A stretch of DNA of 64,000 bases from Tillus elongatus. Its lineage: Eukaryota > Arthropoda > Insecta > Coleoptera > Cleridae. The notes beneath the pieces were generated by a model. It saw only the letters and a program-made list of their open reading frames with translations. It was not told the origin of the DNA and did not search any database. Below, piece after piece: positions 12,681-28,079 of this stretch. The translations under genes were made by a program, and so were the position numbers. Each line of letters starts with the position of its first letter. Positions within the stretch are counted from its first letter, which is position 1. Where the stretch lies: contig OZ023266.1 of the NCBI GenBank assembly GCA_964006375.1, positions 160,211,292-160,275,291 of the forward strand, written 5' to 3'.

Positions 12681-12706
12681 GTTGTTGAAATAGAAAAATA
12701 AAAAAC

Positions 12707-13339
12707 ACTGGGGATTGGCAAGTGAAGCAATAACAAGTTATGAAGATCATATTCAAGATTTCACATAAACACACGTAGATAAGTATCTATAAGAAGCAAG
12801 GCATCCACCCCCCCCCCCCCCTAATATCTACACACTGGGTGTGCTAGTTCATGTTTTTTTTAACAAAAACCAATATACACGCGATGCAGTTGAGCACAGT
12901 ATACCACAAGTGGTACAAATAAGCTGCAAAGTGACAAATATTACATCGCTCTGTACCAAACGTCACTGTTCTCTAATGACTGCAAGTTGTTTAGTGTACT
13001 GACAGAAGAGGTGCGAAATATAAATGCTTCACCAGCTTTTAAGAAGAGGGCGTAAAGAATTCTTCTAAATTATACCTGATACTCTATGGGGGTACTTTAC
13101 CAATGAACTACCGCTAATCTTTCTGTCATTTTTTTCTGGTATGCACTTTTTCTAAGAAATATAAATTTTTATCACCACAGTATATTTGTCACCATTACTT
13201 TACATTATAGAAATGTATAACATGTACATCAAAGAATGCATAGAGCAGAATAAACCACAACTTTTTTGTTTGTTAAGAAGTGTACATATATTAACATTCT
13301 TTCACGCAATTTTAATTTGTCTTTTGGCAACGCGCGACG
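12707..13339. other. Intronic sequence, no gene
   Basis: Contains a C-run at 12809-12821. Nothing else recognisable. Confidence 0.45.
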
Positions 13340-15742
13340 TCTCTTCAATTGTGGTAAGACTACAGGCAACTGGGAACAATATAAATCCGCTCTAACACAT
13401 TACAGCAGATAAGGAATGCTAAGAGTGAGTCCTGGAGGAGGTTCTGTGGGGACGTCGCTAATTTGCGTAGCAGCGCCAGGATCCACAGAATTACTTCACG
13501 TGACCGTGTCTAGGAACTGTGATCGATAAAACGACCAGATGGTTTCTTTACAGAATCACGGAAAGAAACGTTAGAGCTCTAAGCACACACACACTTCCCA
13601 GATTGTCTGATCTTGAGCAATGAAGATGTCCTGCCTGCCAGGGGTCGATTTAACCGCCCTCAAAGGAAAGACTGGCGGGTTTCTCAGAGAATAGCTACAG
13701 CCTCGGCAGTGAAGTGTGCTGTGAAACATTTCCAGCCATTCAAGGCGCCAGGGGATTATGGGGTGATTCCGGTCCTACTACAAAATGGACTGGACGTTCT
13801 CTTACTATTCCTAATCAGGCCGTATAGAGCCAGTCTGGCTTGTAACTATATTCCATCCAGCTGGACGGTGGTTAGTGCGGTATACATTCCCAAACTGGGA
13901 CGTAATGACATCCTATACAAATTACTAAGACCTCTCAGTGTAACCTCATTCCTCCTGAAGCGATTGCAAAACACACTGGACGGACACATTAGGGGGAACA
14001 TCTGAGTCAACAACCCCCTTAATACCCACGAGTATTCCTACCAAAGTGGCAAATCTGCTGAGTCAGCACTCAATAACCTCGTCGAGAAAATCACACACTC
14101 CCTGTATAACGGGGAGGTGGTGGTGGCGGTGTCTGCATTTCTCAACATTTAAGAAGCATTTAATAATGCATTACCAATCTCCCTCTACGAAGCCACTATC
14201 GCTGGAGGGGTGGAAGCTACCATTTGTGGCTGGATCGGAAGCATGCTTCACAATCGGACCGTTATTACCTCGTTGCAGGAAGAGGTGGTCAGCTTCAGGA
14301 CTCCGAGGGGGTGTCCTCAGGGGGGATTTTTTCTCCCCTACTGTGGTTTCTCTATGTGGACGATTTTCTGGCTATCCTGGGGCTGTGGTACTAAATCTAG
14401 TGAATGATTGGTGTCGGCTCTATGTAGTTTTTTATCAGACCAATGATAACACATGGAGCCATAGTTTGGTGGCCCAAGGCACTTCGGGGTATCGCGGGGG
14501 CCAAACTGGCTCATCTACAGAGACAAGCTTGTCTGAACATAACGGAGGCGATAAGCACCGCACCATCAGCCTCTCTGGAGGTCCTCCTTAATATTCCACC
14601 TCTTCACATTTGGCTAAAGATTATGGCAAGGTAGGCAACGTACAGATTAAAACAAACGGCCGACAGCATGCCGAAGGAAATCAGTCTAGGCGGGTCCGGA
14701 CTCCTCGACGACATCGAGGGTCATGAGATTCTGGGAATGGTCTCAGACTTGATGCATACAAAGATCGGTAGACATCTGTTTTTCAAGACCGTCCTCCCGA
14801 AAAAGGAGGACTGGGAACGCAATCAAACAACCCTATTGAGGGCCGATCGCTGCTGGTATACCGATAGAGCGGCAGGAGCAGGCGCATATGGGAGCAACAC
14901 CGATGCTAGGCTATCAACTAGTTTCGGAAAGTACGCAACCATATACTAGGCAGAAGTGTATGCCATGGATACGTGTGCAAGGGAAAGGATACAAAACCAG
15001 TGCACACGCAAATAGATAAAGATATATTTAGATAGCCAATATGGAATAAACGCTCTTGGTTCCTACCGTTGCAATTCAAAAACGGCATGGAGTTGTAAAT
15101 CTACCCGCAACGGACTGGGCAACTGCAATGAGGTGTCGCTGGTCTGGACACCGGGTCACTTGGACCATGATGGCAATGTTGCGGCCGACGCGCTTGCTAG
15201 GAGTGGCGCTCAGGGGGACTTCATCGGACCAGAACCTGTGCTGGTGATATCATCATTCACAGCAAAACGCACCTTAAAGACCTGGACAGAAAGAATGACT
15301 ACCCAGCAATTGCAAAATCTGCCAGGAGTAGCTCACTCTAAGGTCTTCATAAATGGCCTGTCAGAGTCAAGGGCTAAAAAACTTCTAGAGCTAAACAGAC
15401 AAGAACTGAATACTCTAGTCGGCTTGTAGACAAGACGCTGCCGCTTGCGTCACCACATGCACCGAATTGGAGTCGGCCAGGAAACTGAGTGCCGGCTGTG
15501 TATGGAGAGTGACGAAACAGCAGAGTACGTTCGGCGGCGGACAGGACTAGACACCTGCTCTTTGGCAAGACCAAGCTTGCTCCGGAAGATCTGGATCAAC
15601 TTTCGCCGACAAAGATTATTGACCTCTGCAGGAGGCTGTCTTTGTTGGGTGAAATATAGACTATTAGGCGTGAGCCACAATAGACCTTATGGTCGCAGTG
15701 GAGGGACTGTTATGACCCACTCACAATCAAACCTAACCTAAC
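13340..15742 (+). mobile_element. R1-clade LINE, decayed and internally deleted
   Basis: RT N-terminal region at about 13365-14005 (ETLELL..HFPD, then AVKHFQPFKAPGDYGVIPVLL, typical of R1/LOA elements). RT middle at 14030-14400 (YQSGKSAESALNNLVEKI; TPRGCPQGG). C-terminal RT at 14443-14634 (HGAIVWWPKAL). RNase H remnants at 14830-15270 (VWTPGHLDHDGNVAADALAR, about 15136). A CCHC-like knuckle near 15490 (CRLCMESDETAEYV). The YADD region is missing, so an internal deletion lies near 14400. Many frameshifts. The 3' end is 'caaacctaacctaacc' at 15727-15742, resembling two and a half telomeric CCTAA units. Confidence 0.8.
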
Positions 15743-18156
15743 CTTTTGGCAAACCAAAAAGCAATACCTGCAGCATTTTCGATGCAGGAGATGCACAAGG
15801 TAACATAAATAAAACTACAGAATGGACTTTGAGCCACAGCGCAGAGAAAAAGCACAGGTGAGCATCCAGAGTAATATTCTTAATTTGGCTATGGAACTTC
15901 AGTAAACTGTGCCACTACCCTAGTTAACAATGTCGAGGTGTTTCTTCCTCAGACCAATGTGGCTTTTATAATTTCGGGATTCACAGAGTTTCTTCCTCTG
16001 GTGAAAATCTATTCTTCTTCACCTGGACTGTAGATGTTGCCCATTGTAGTAGCACTGAAATAATAAGTTGGCTAAATTATTTTGTTTATTTGCTCCAAAA
16101 CGATCCCTCTCCTAGGCCCGACATGAAGCTTCTTATAATTTCGTTTCGATTCATGCGGCGGGCAAAAAAACTTTAATATGATCTGCTCCTATCAATACTT
16201 ATTCTGAAGGGCATACTTAAATCAGTTGACCACAAGTTTTGTGAAGTAGGACACTCGTAGTTGGATTTAGACAGGGCCTTTGGTCGAATTGAAAAAGCCC
16301 TTCGTAAGCGCGAAAAAATGCAAGTACCAGACGAATACAGATATCATTAAAGAATCCAGTTTCAAAAAGCATTAGTAACAGACATGACATAATCGGTTGA
16401 AATAAGTGGAAGATCTCAGTTCAAAAATGCACCTGATAAATAAAGTGAAGAACGTGCTAAACGAAAAAGTACAGTTTCGCGACTCCATAAAGCGGCTCAT
16501 GATTGAGACATTATAACTTAAAAAAAACTATTTTAGCTCTATACGTTGGGCACAGTTATAACAAAAATTTTTATGCCTTATTTATTAAGAAATTAATGAC
16601 TAGTTTGGCTACTCAGTCGGGGCACAAATGTAATGTAAATCAACGCAGGGCGTGGGCTTCAGCACTTGCAGGCGGTGGGTTTCAAGATGCACAAATAAAA
16701 GTCAAGAGTTAGAAGTAAAATCAGTTTATTAAAAGATTATTGAAGTTATATAATGCAGCTCGATTTAATTAAGCATATTAAACTAAAGGAGAAATATACA
16801 TTGATTACTTTAAATTGGCATATAACACTGTCGAAATGAGTTGTGGAGCATACACTACTTTTAAAAGAAATTTACAGATAAATGATGTACTTAACACGAG
16901 ATTTAGACTGCTGCCTCCGGAGTGATGATCGCATTTGTCCAGCCTTGGATGCTGGAGGTGCCTCATTGTATAGATGCGACTCCCTGGGGAAACGGCTCCA
17001 TGGTTCGGCACTCAGGATTGATCTTAGACAGGGTGCAATTCAGCGGTTCCATTAAGCAGGGTGTTATTCAGAGGGTTGCTGTCTAGCGGTTCCATTAAGC
17101 AGAGTGTTATTCAGAGGGTTGCTCTCTAGCGATGTGCTATTTAGGCATGCTGTTTTTCCCGATTGAAAATTTAACTGTACGATAACATTTCCAAGTCGAC
17201 TTGAAATAGAAGAGAGCGTGTCACGCGTTGCAACCGTTTATAAAGATTTTCTTATCTGGACATGTCATGGAGCTGTCGCGTCTGCAGGCGTATTCCATCG
17301 AGTTGTGATGCGGTAGAGTAACCGACCGCCGATTTTGACGTCACTAGAGGGACTCAGACTCTGACGTCACTAAAGGGACTGATTCAGAAGCTTATTGTAG
17401 AAAAATAAAAGGCGTAAACGCGTGTGACATGTCACGTTTATATTAAATACATGCGACATGGTACAACATATTGGAGTTATTTGTATAAAACGGCTTTAGA
17501 CGAAAATGCATCATTTTTGCAAGTGGATATTTCAAAGCGCAAGTCTTATGCACCTTAAATTTTTGTAAAAAAACATAATTGGATTAAGACCTGCAACCTG
17601 GAACTTTGTGCAACGCTTCTGTGTATTTAAAATTTTTGCATTTGTGTGCTATTTAAGGAAAAATTATCTTAACCGATTTGCTTGTTGTTTGGGTTTTGTG
17701 CTTTATGATTAACTTGTAGTAGACGTACATAGACATGCAAGTGTCGTTTAGGCGACACTAGCCTATTTCATTGTTAGTAGATACATTACATGATACAAAT
17801 AACGAGAGATATGATAATGAGACTGCCTATTTTTAGAACAATCACGCGCATGGTGTCAAGTGGTGAGTCCAATGCAACAATAATATGCTGTCGTACAGTG
17901 GAGTTTGACGTTTCATCACAACCTCTTAACAAATTACATATTTTACTAATATTTAAGAGCATGCAGTTGGAGGTAATTTTTTAAGATAAGAATACTATAC
18001 TGTGATTATGTTACATGATGATCAAATCAAGTTTATGAATGTTAACGCCCTCTAAATGTCTGCGAACGTGTTCCCTACTTTTTTTAATTTGTGTACCTCT
18101 TGCGTATCCCTAATGCTAACTGAGGGCTCCCCTTAATTATTATACTTGTCTTGTGC

Positions 18157-18158
<2 letters not shown>
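15743..18158. other. Intronic sequence with small tandem duplications, no gene
   Basis: No coding signal. A roughly 49-bp unit ('ggttccattaagcag' ... 'cagagggttgct') is repeated in tandem at about 17043-17137, and a 'tgacgtcacta-agggact' motif is duplicated at about 17337-17381. The frame 16503-16712 has no homology that I recognise. Confidence 0.45.

Positions 18159-18230
<72 letters not shown>
18159..18230. repeat. (AT)n microsatellite
   Basis: Pure AT dinucleotide tract 300 bases upstream of an ACE exon. Confidence 0.97.
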
Positions 18231-18233
<3 letters not shown>

Positions 18234-18514
18234 ATATAAAAATGAAAAAGATTAAATTTAGTACTGCGTTCTATATTATCTTAAAAAGACAAAGTGAAAT
18301 GTAACTTCAACCGCATTTAACTGACGTATAGAAACTTTTTGATTGCGAATGACTTTGTTTTAAGTGTGTAGTTGGACTTCTATAACACCTGACGTCATTT
18401 GAGGGGGCGGGGCATATTCGCAATATCATATATCTTCTAAGTCATTATATCATGGATACATTATCAGTTGTAGAGCTATCGAATATTCATTGTGATTTCA
18501 TTGACTGTTTTTAG

Positions 18515-18797
18515 GTAACATGTGGGCCCAGAACTGGATTGGTCTATCGAAAGTGGTTAAGCCCTTCCCGGACGCTGTAGCTGGTGGTGATGCCAACGTT
18601 ACGGCTGCACTAAACAAACAGGGTTACACGCCTCTGAAGATGTTCCAAACGGCTGACGACTTCTTCCAGTCTCTAGGACTAGAAGCCGCAGGAATGGCTT
18701 ACAACGTCAGCGCCGGAGCCATAATTGAAAAACCCACAGACCGTGAGGTTCAGTGTCATCCCTCAGCTTGGGATTTGTGTGACGGCAAGAATTACAG
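18515..18797 (+). CDS. ACE-like exon (GNMWAQ to GKNYR)
   Basis: Acceptor 'tttttag' before 18515 and donor 'ag|gtaagt' after 18797. Encodes NMWAQNWIGLSKVVKPFPDA through DDFFQSLGLEAAGM to EKPTDREVQCHPSAWDLCDG. The CHPSAWD block is the ACE 'CHASAW' strand, which carries a substrate-contacting His. The frame is intact. It ends two bases into an Arg codon completed by exon 3. Confidence 0.93.

Positions 18798-21223
<2,426 letters not shown>

Positions 21224-21313
<90 letters not shown>
21224..21313. repeat. (AT)n microsatellite
   Basis: Pure AT tract at the right edge of the mariner-type element. The 'MIYIYIYIY' type open frames across it are artefacts. Confidence 0.97.
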
Positions 21314-21317
<4 letters not shown>

Positions 21318-22039
21318 GTGTAATGGTGCACGACACTGTAATCACTTTTATATATACAATTTATTTGTTTTCTGTACTTTTTGTGATTTTGAATTTTTTT
21401 ACGTGCACTACAGTTTCGAACCTTCCTGGTTCATCATCAGGACGCTGGTAAACAGTTTATTCTATTTCAAGAACACACCCAGTTATGACTTACTGCTGGC
21501 AATGATCGTCCAGATAGTCTAGATATGTCCACGTTATTCAACGAATATTCTGGAAAATATTTCCGATAGCAGCTTGAAAATCCCACTTCTGACACCAGTC
21601 GTTACATTCTACGGGGTTCTGGATTTGCTGACTAACAAAACGCAACTTTTCAAACTACTATTTATTATAACCAGCTATTTGCCAACACCATAAGCACATC
21701 AACTAAAATAGTTCTCTCTATTACTAAATGTCCATAGCGCTATATTCCACTCTCCGTCTTCTATGATCGCTTCTTATACACCAACACTTACTGCTGACTC
21801 GCTTAGTCTATGATCACTTGCTCTGCACTACACTAATTAAATACTGAACTAACTTATTCTGTGTACTTCTCGCCTATTTATACTGTCCATAGAGATTCTA
21901 GACCTTCCACACTCTTCTACACCTGTCAGTTCTGGTCCCTTCTAGAAATATCACTCCAGAGTATTCGGTGTTATCAACACAATACAACTGACCATAGAAG
22001 TAACAAAGTCCACAAACTTAATTCTCATAGACAAATTTG

Positions 22040-22043
<4 letters not shown>
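21314..22043. other. Intron sequence; possible Penelope-like terminal fragment
   Basis: The block at 21410-21440 (complement of 'cctgatgatgaaccaggaag') resembles the terminal regions of Penelope-like elements, from memory. No reverse transcriptase is attached. The rest is AT-rich with no gene. Confidence 0.35.

Positions 22044-22118
<75 letters not shown>
22044..22118. repeat. (AT)n microsatellite
   Basis: Pure AT tract 230 bases upstream of ACE exon 3. Confidence 0.97.
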
Positions 22119-22121
<3 letters not shown>

Positions 22122-22346
22122 TCACACATATACGTTTTATTTTAAAAGTTCACCCATGAACAACAAACTTACTTAATTCAAACGTTGGACTCACCCTGTA
22201 TATTATGTAGGAATTTGATAATAAATAGCTGAAACGAACTACAGCAGCATTTATTGTAGCCGTCAGTTTTATGCAAAATCATTGTAAGTTTAAGAATCAT
22301 CTATCAAAATAATCAATCCATATTTCACCATCTCCTCACATTACAG

Positions 22347-22473
22347 AATAAAAATGTGCACTGAAGTGAATATTTCGCCGACTTCCTGACTGTGCATCGT
22401 GAAATGGGCCGTATCCACTATTACATGCTCTACAGCCATCAACCGATCACCCTGAGGGAAGGCGCAAATCCAG
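22347..22473 (+). pseudogene. ACE-like zinc-helix exon, frameshifted, both zinc His replaced
   Basis: Acceptor 'attacag' before 22347 and donor 'ag|gtgagt' after 22473. The start reads RIKMCTEVN and the rest, one frame over, reads FADFLTVHREMGRIHYYM to LREGANPG. The exon is 127 bases where the phase of its neighbours needs 125 (or 128), so 2 extra bases, an 'AT' near 22370-22374, break the frame. Staying in frame meets TGA at 22387-22389. In the conserved HHEMGH, the two zinc ligands are Arg (CGT at 22398-22400 and 22410-22412). The catalytic Glu is kept. Confidence 0.85.
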
Positions 22474-22532
22474 GTGAGTTCTGTATCCTGATCGAATATC
22501 AGCAATTACATTGAAAAATCACCTCCGAATAG

Positions 22533-22782
22533 GTTTCCACGAGGCCGTGGGCGACACAATGGCGCTATCGGTGGGGACCCCGCAGCATTTACACAAGATC
22601 GGTTTATTGAAAGACTATGATGACGACAGAATGGCTGCAGCAAGTTTGAACGGTTTGATGGATACAGCTTTAGAGAAGGTCGCCTTCTTACCGTACGGCT
22701 TACTTGTAGATAAATGGCGCTGGGATGTGTTCAGCGAAAAAGTCACTCTGGAGAACTGGAATTCTCACTGGTGGAAATACAG
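22533..22782 (+). CDS. ACE-like exon (GFHEAVGD to WWKYR)
   Basis: Acceptor 'aatag' before 22533 and donor 'ag|gtaaag' after 22782. Encodes [20 protein letters not shown], then [20 protein letters not shown] and [10 protein letters not shown]. The Glu in HEAVGD is the third zinc ligand of ACE enzymes and is present. The frame is intact and in phase with both neighbours. Confidence 0.93.
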
Positions 22783-23014
22783 GTAAAGATGTTTGCTGAT
22801 TTCTAACTTGAAAGTTTATTTGTATTGATTAAGGTACCCTGAATTTCGCCAGGAAATTTAAAAATTATATTGAGACAATATCTGCGTACATTTTAACGAA
22901 TTTTTGCCAAAAAATTAACCCTACGCGGCCCATTTTTTTATGAGAACATTTTATTTATTGTCTTACAACTTGCAATATAGTAAAAAAATATTTTAAAAAC
23001 TCACTCTATTATAC
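22783..23014. other. Intron sequence, no gene
   Basis: AT-rich. Nothing recognised before the foldback repeat. Confidence 0.4.
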
Positions 23015-23135
23015 TCAGTAAGTGGTGGACGTGCCGCCACCTAGTTGCGGAACCAAGTAGTATGCTGTCACGCCAGCTCCAAATAACACAAAGTGTTAAA
23101 AAAATAGAGACTGGATACAGCTAACTAACAATTTA
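23015..23135. repeat. Direct copy of the foldback arm
   Basis: 'cagtaagtggtggacgtgcc' ... 'agactggatacagctaac' is a direct duplicate of 23322-23436, the inner part of the left foldback arm. Confidence 0.85.
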
Positions 23136-23185
23136 GAAAATTGTCAGCCCTGGCCCATTTCTACCCCAATATAGGGACAAAGTAT

Positions 23186-23668
23186 GTAAGACTCGATGCA
23201 TTTTCGCAACAATTAGAACCGCAGACCGGTTTCGCTCTCATTAGAGCTCTTCAGTACAGCATACCAATTGCAGCAAAAATGCACCAAAAATAATACGGCT
23301 ATCGTATAGCCAGTCCTAAAATACTCAGTAAGTGGTGGACGTGCCGCCACCTAGTTGCGGAACCAAGTAGTATGCTGTCACGCCAGCTCCAAATAACACA
23401 AAGTGTTAAAAAACATAGAGACTGGATACAGCTAACACTTTTTTTTAACACTTTGTGTTATTTGGAGCTGGCGTGACAGCATACTACTTGGTTCCGCAAC
23501 TAGGTGGCGGCACGTCAACCACTTACTGAGTATTTTAGGACTGGCTATACGATAGCCGTATTATTTTTGGTGCATTTTTGCTGCAATTGGTATGCCGTAC
23601 TAAAGAGCTCTAATGAGAGCGAAACCGGTCTAAGGTTCTAATTGTTGCGAAAATGCATCGAGTCTTAC
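23186..23668. repeat. Long palindromic (foldback) repeat
   Basis: Left arm 23186-23414 and right arm about 23440-23668 are inverted copies of each other with few mismatches, separated by a loop of roughly 25 bases. Outer ends are GTAAGACTCGATGCATTTT and its complement. It is very likely a foldback-type MITE, or an element plus an inverted duplicate, and would form a hairpin with a stem of about 225 bp if single-stranded. Confidence 0.85.
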
Positions 23669-23778
23669 TCACTCTATTATGTTTTTGACAAGAAAAATAT
23701 TTCGAGTTCGTATGAAATATGATAGACAGTGCGTCTAGAGGAATCAAAATACTCCGTTTGTGAAGTAGTATCACTATA

Positions 23779-25955
23779 CAGTGTGTCCCAAACTGGATGG
23801 GAATGTATTGCTATCTCCGTTACTGTTAGAGATAGTGAGACGGTTAAATTAGCAATGTTTTGTAGAACTTCATGCTCGTTCCCAATATGACTTGCATTTT
23901 TCCCTGCCTGTTTTTGTTTTCGAGTTATTTTGAAAAAACAAAATTTGTCAATTTATTTTTTCTTCAATATCTAAGTAGGCGTTGATCTGACGTGTATAAG
24001 ACTTGGACATTATTAGGACACTTTAGACAGAGTAATCTTTTTGTGCTATTCTCAACTTTGGATTGTCATTTGTTTTTCAGCTACATGTATCAACGTTTGT
24101 TTTTATTATGGCAGCCATATTGGATTTTTTCCTTATGTGATATCCTGTGAAAAGAGCTTTCCAATGATGTACAACATGCTTGAGAAATAAATAAAAAGCA
24201 GATAAATGATTCACGAAGACGCCTTTAAAAATTGTTTGATTTTTAAACGTAAAGTCAACAGAAAAACATTAGAAGAAAAGTTGATATGGATATAACACTA
24301 TCGCGACAATTAAGAATATTGTCATTTTTAATTATCTGAACAATTTGAGGTGTATTTAACACGTTGCTTAAAATTTTGTACTAAATAGTTTGTTTCCTGT
24401 TTAATTTGAACATTATTCAACAATATGTTCAGTAATGAAGAATATTTTGACAGGTTGAAACTATATACACCACAACCGAAATACTGAGGCAGCTGCAATG
24501 TCATATCAAAACAGCTGCCCAGAAAGACGACAACCAAACACCAAAATATTTCGCAGGATAGTGACCAATCTATTGAACGACGGTAGCTTGCACGCAAAGA
24601 AACTGCCAATGCCTAGAAATGAACAAAGAAATAATGCCGTCTTACAGGTTTCAAACGAAAACCCTCCGCAATCTGTTCAGTTTTATGGTGAACAAATTGA
24701 CGTTCCAAAAAGTACGGTTCACCACGTATTAAAACAAAGTCATTACCATCCATACAAACCTACAATCGTACAAGGCTTAAATGTTGACGATTCTCCTAAG
24801 CGACTTCAATTCTGCAGATGGTATCAAGGGCAATGTCAGTAAGATGAAAATTTTCATTTGAAAATAATATGGACCGATAAATCCAACTTTGCAAATTGTT
24901 GTGTGTATAATCACCATAATAAGCATTATTAGGCAAATGAAAATCTCCATCTAAAGGAAGAAAGAAGATTGCAGGACAGATTTGGTATTAATGTTTGGTG
25001 CGGCTTATTAGGTAAAAAACTGTTATATTTATTTGTAGATTAGACAGTTCATTTAAAAAAAATTCAGGTAACTTCATGTTGGTCCGTTCTTTTTTGAAAA
25101 TAATTTAACTGGTTAAAGATATCTTAATCTATTGAGAAATGATATCTTGCCAAGAATTAGAAGACTCCATGTTAATCTAGACGAGATTTGGCACCAACAA
25201 GACGGTTATCCAGCTCACAATGCTAGGATCGTCAAAGAATTTTTGTACCAAAATTTTAATGATCGTGTCATTTGTAACAATGGGCCGGTTCATTTGTGTG
25301 CTCGAAGTCCTAATTTAACACCCATGGATTTTTATTTTTGGGGTACTCTGAATAATGATGTGTATATATTCAACCCACCACAAAATATCAATGAATTACG
25401 AAACAGAATCACGGAAACTATAAATCATATTAACCAAAACACCCACACCAGAGTTTGCAGGCATTTTTCAAAAAGGTGTATAAAGTGCATTGAACAAAAC
25501 GGTTGCCATATTGAACAATTTTCTATTTAGTGTATATTTAAATTTCTATTTTATTATTTGTTGAGTTCCGTTTCTAATTGTGTTGTTTTGTGGAGTTTAA
25601 GTTTCTATTTGTTATTGCCGGGTTTCGTTCTAAACTGTTTCACATATTATCTAGCATTAATACCTAATTAAGTATTGTAAATTAAATCACAATATTTTTT
25701 AACGTGAATCATTACGGAAAATTATGTTAAAAGTAGAAGTCTATTGTTAGACTCCATGGCCTACTGCTTTTCGAACACTTTTTTTCTCATTTGTTTTCTG
25801 GTATTGTATTTCATAGCCTACTATCTTCAAAACGGTTTTTCTCAAAATTGTCAGCGCGATTACAAGATTTCTCAAGCATGTTACACATTATTGGAAAGCT
25901 TTGTTCACAGGCTATCACATGAGCAAAAATCCAATATGGCTGCCATAATAAAACC
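23779..25955 (+). mobile_element. Mariner-type transposon with transposase, right end missing
   Basis: The left end CAGTGTGTCCC at 23779 (after TA) and its arm match the deleted relative at 289-1396. The transposase region (24490-25530) and trailer follow. At about 25955 the sequence switches into another transposon on the opposite strand, so the right inverted repeat is lost. Confidence 0.8.
24490..25530 (+). pseudogene. Mariner-type transposase pseudogene (DUF4817-like)
   Basis: The first frame (24498-24842) gives the helix-turn-helix part (CPERRQPNTKIFRRI, VPKSTVHHVLKQSHYHPYKP, SPKRLQFCRWYQ). Then IWTDKSNF (first Asp region, about 24869) in a shifted frame, and 25132-25530 with IWHQQDGYPAHNARIVKEFL (second Asp) and ARSPNLTPMDFYFWGTLNND. 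Frameshifts and at least one TAG interrupt it between 24842 and 25132. It is less decayed than the copy at 19860. Confidence 0.82.
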
Positions 25956-26860
<905 letters not shown>

Positions 26861-27378
26861 TCTCAAACGTAAGAGTCAAATGTACTAATTCAATTTCAAT
26901 CTGTCTGAAAATGCTGTCAAGCAGCGAAACTATAGTCACAGAAGCATTGAAGAACATCCTAGAACTTCCAGAATTCGAAGAACCACTTGCTCCAGTTAGC
27001 TCACGCGCTGGCTACGACCTTCACCTACAAAAACCAACAGTGAAGCCAGAGAAGTAGACTCCAAGTCTGTATATCGTGAAATTATAGCCAATTTAATGCA
27101 AGCCATGTCTTCTAGGTAGCGCCCTCTGCCAGCAGTGTTATTAACAATAACATATTTAAATTTCCTGCCCTCGAAAACCCCCACATTCCAATTTTCACGT
27201 CAAAATTTTAATTTGACTCGGACCTATTCGTCGAAAAACTGACAAAAACAAATAACTTTAACACGCTGTATTTAAAAAACTAAGCAAATTTGCGGACCCA
27301 TATTTATATGAAAAAATAATCTTCTTTTTTGTGCTGAATGTGCACCTGTAACATAGACCATCTTTTTTGAAACACTCT

Positions 27379-27381
<3 letters not shown>
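26861..27381. other. Intron sequence, no gene
   Basis: No recognisable coding or repeat structure before the next (AT)n tract. Confidence 0.4.
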
Positions 27382-27474
<93 letters not shown>

Positions 27475-27530
27475 GTCTTACCATGGATACCTCTCTATTA
27501 GTGAATTTTCTCAATGAAAATTCACTAAAA
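27382..27530. repeat. (AT)n tract plus hairpin end of the dispersed repeat family
   Basis: (AT)n at 27382-27470. The family hairpin follows at 27497-27530 (ATTAGTGAATTTTC ... GAAAATTCACTAA), as in copies near 2480, 59690 and 62275. Confidence 0.75.
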
Positions 27531-28079
27531 AGTAAGTATCCCTTGAACCAAATTTTTTATATCAGGAAAAGCCTATATAAAATCGTTATTTAAAATTATA
27601 CAGTTTTGACCTCAATTTTAAATTGTCAACTTAATCCTTAGCGGGTATTCTTTAAAGTGGTTGAATTTGGGAACTATTTTTAATGGGGGTCGGGGCTAAC
27701 TGTCGCGATGAATTAATAAATTTATTATTTAAATCTGAATTAAATGACATTTAAGATTCATAGTTTATTAAAAAAATACAAATTATTGTTAATTTTTAGA
27801 CAAAATAAAAAGCCTCATCACCTTATTTTTACATAGCAAATGTACTGCATTAAAAAAATTAATAATTTTTATATATAAATTTATAATTTTAAGTTTTCAG
27901 AAATATCTTCCTAATAATTGATACATTTTAAAGAAATATTTAAACAATTCTAATCTTTGGTATTTTAATCAAAATAAACTATTTCAGTCTAAATATATAG
28001 CAATATTTTTAGCATGCTGATTAGTAAACATAGTTAAATATATACAAATTAGTTGTATTCCAAATAAAACACAATTTAC
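27531..28079. other. AT-rich 3' flank of the glycine-rich gene
   Basis: No gene. It would contain the 3' UTR of the - strand glycine-rich gene, but I could not place a canonical AATAAA on that strand close to the stop. Confidence 0.4.
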
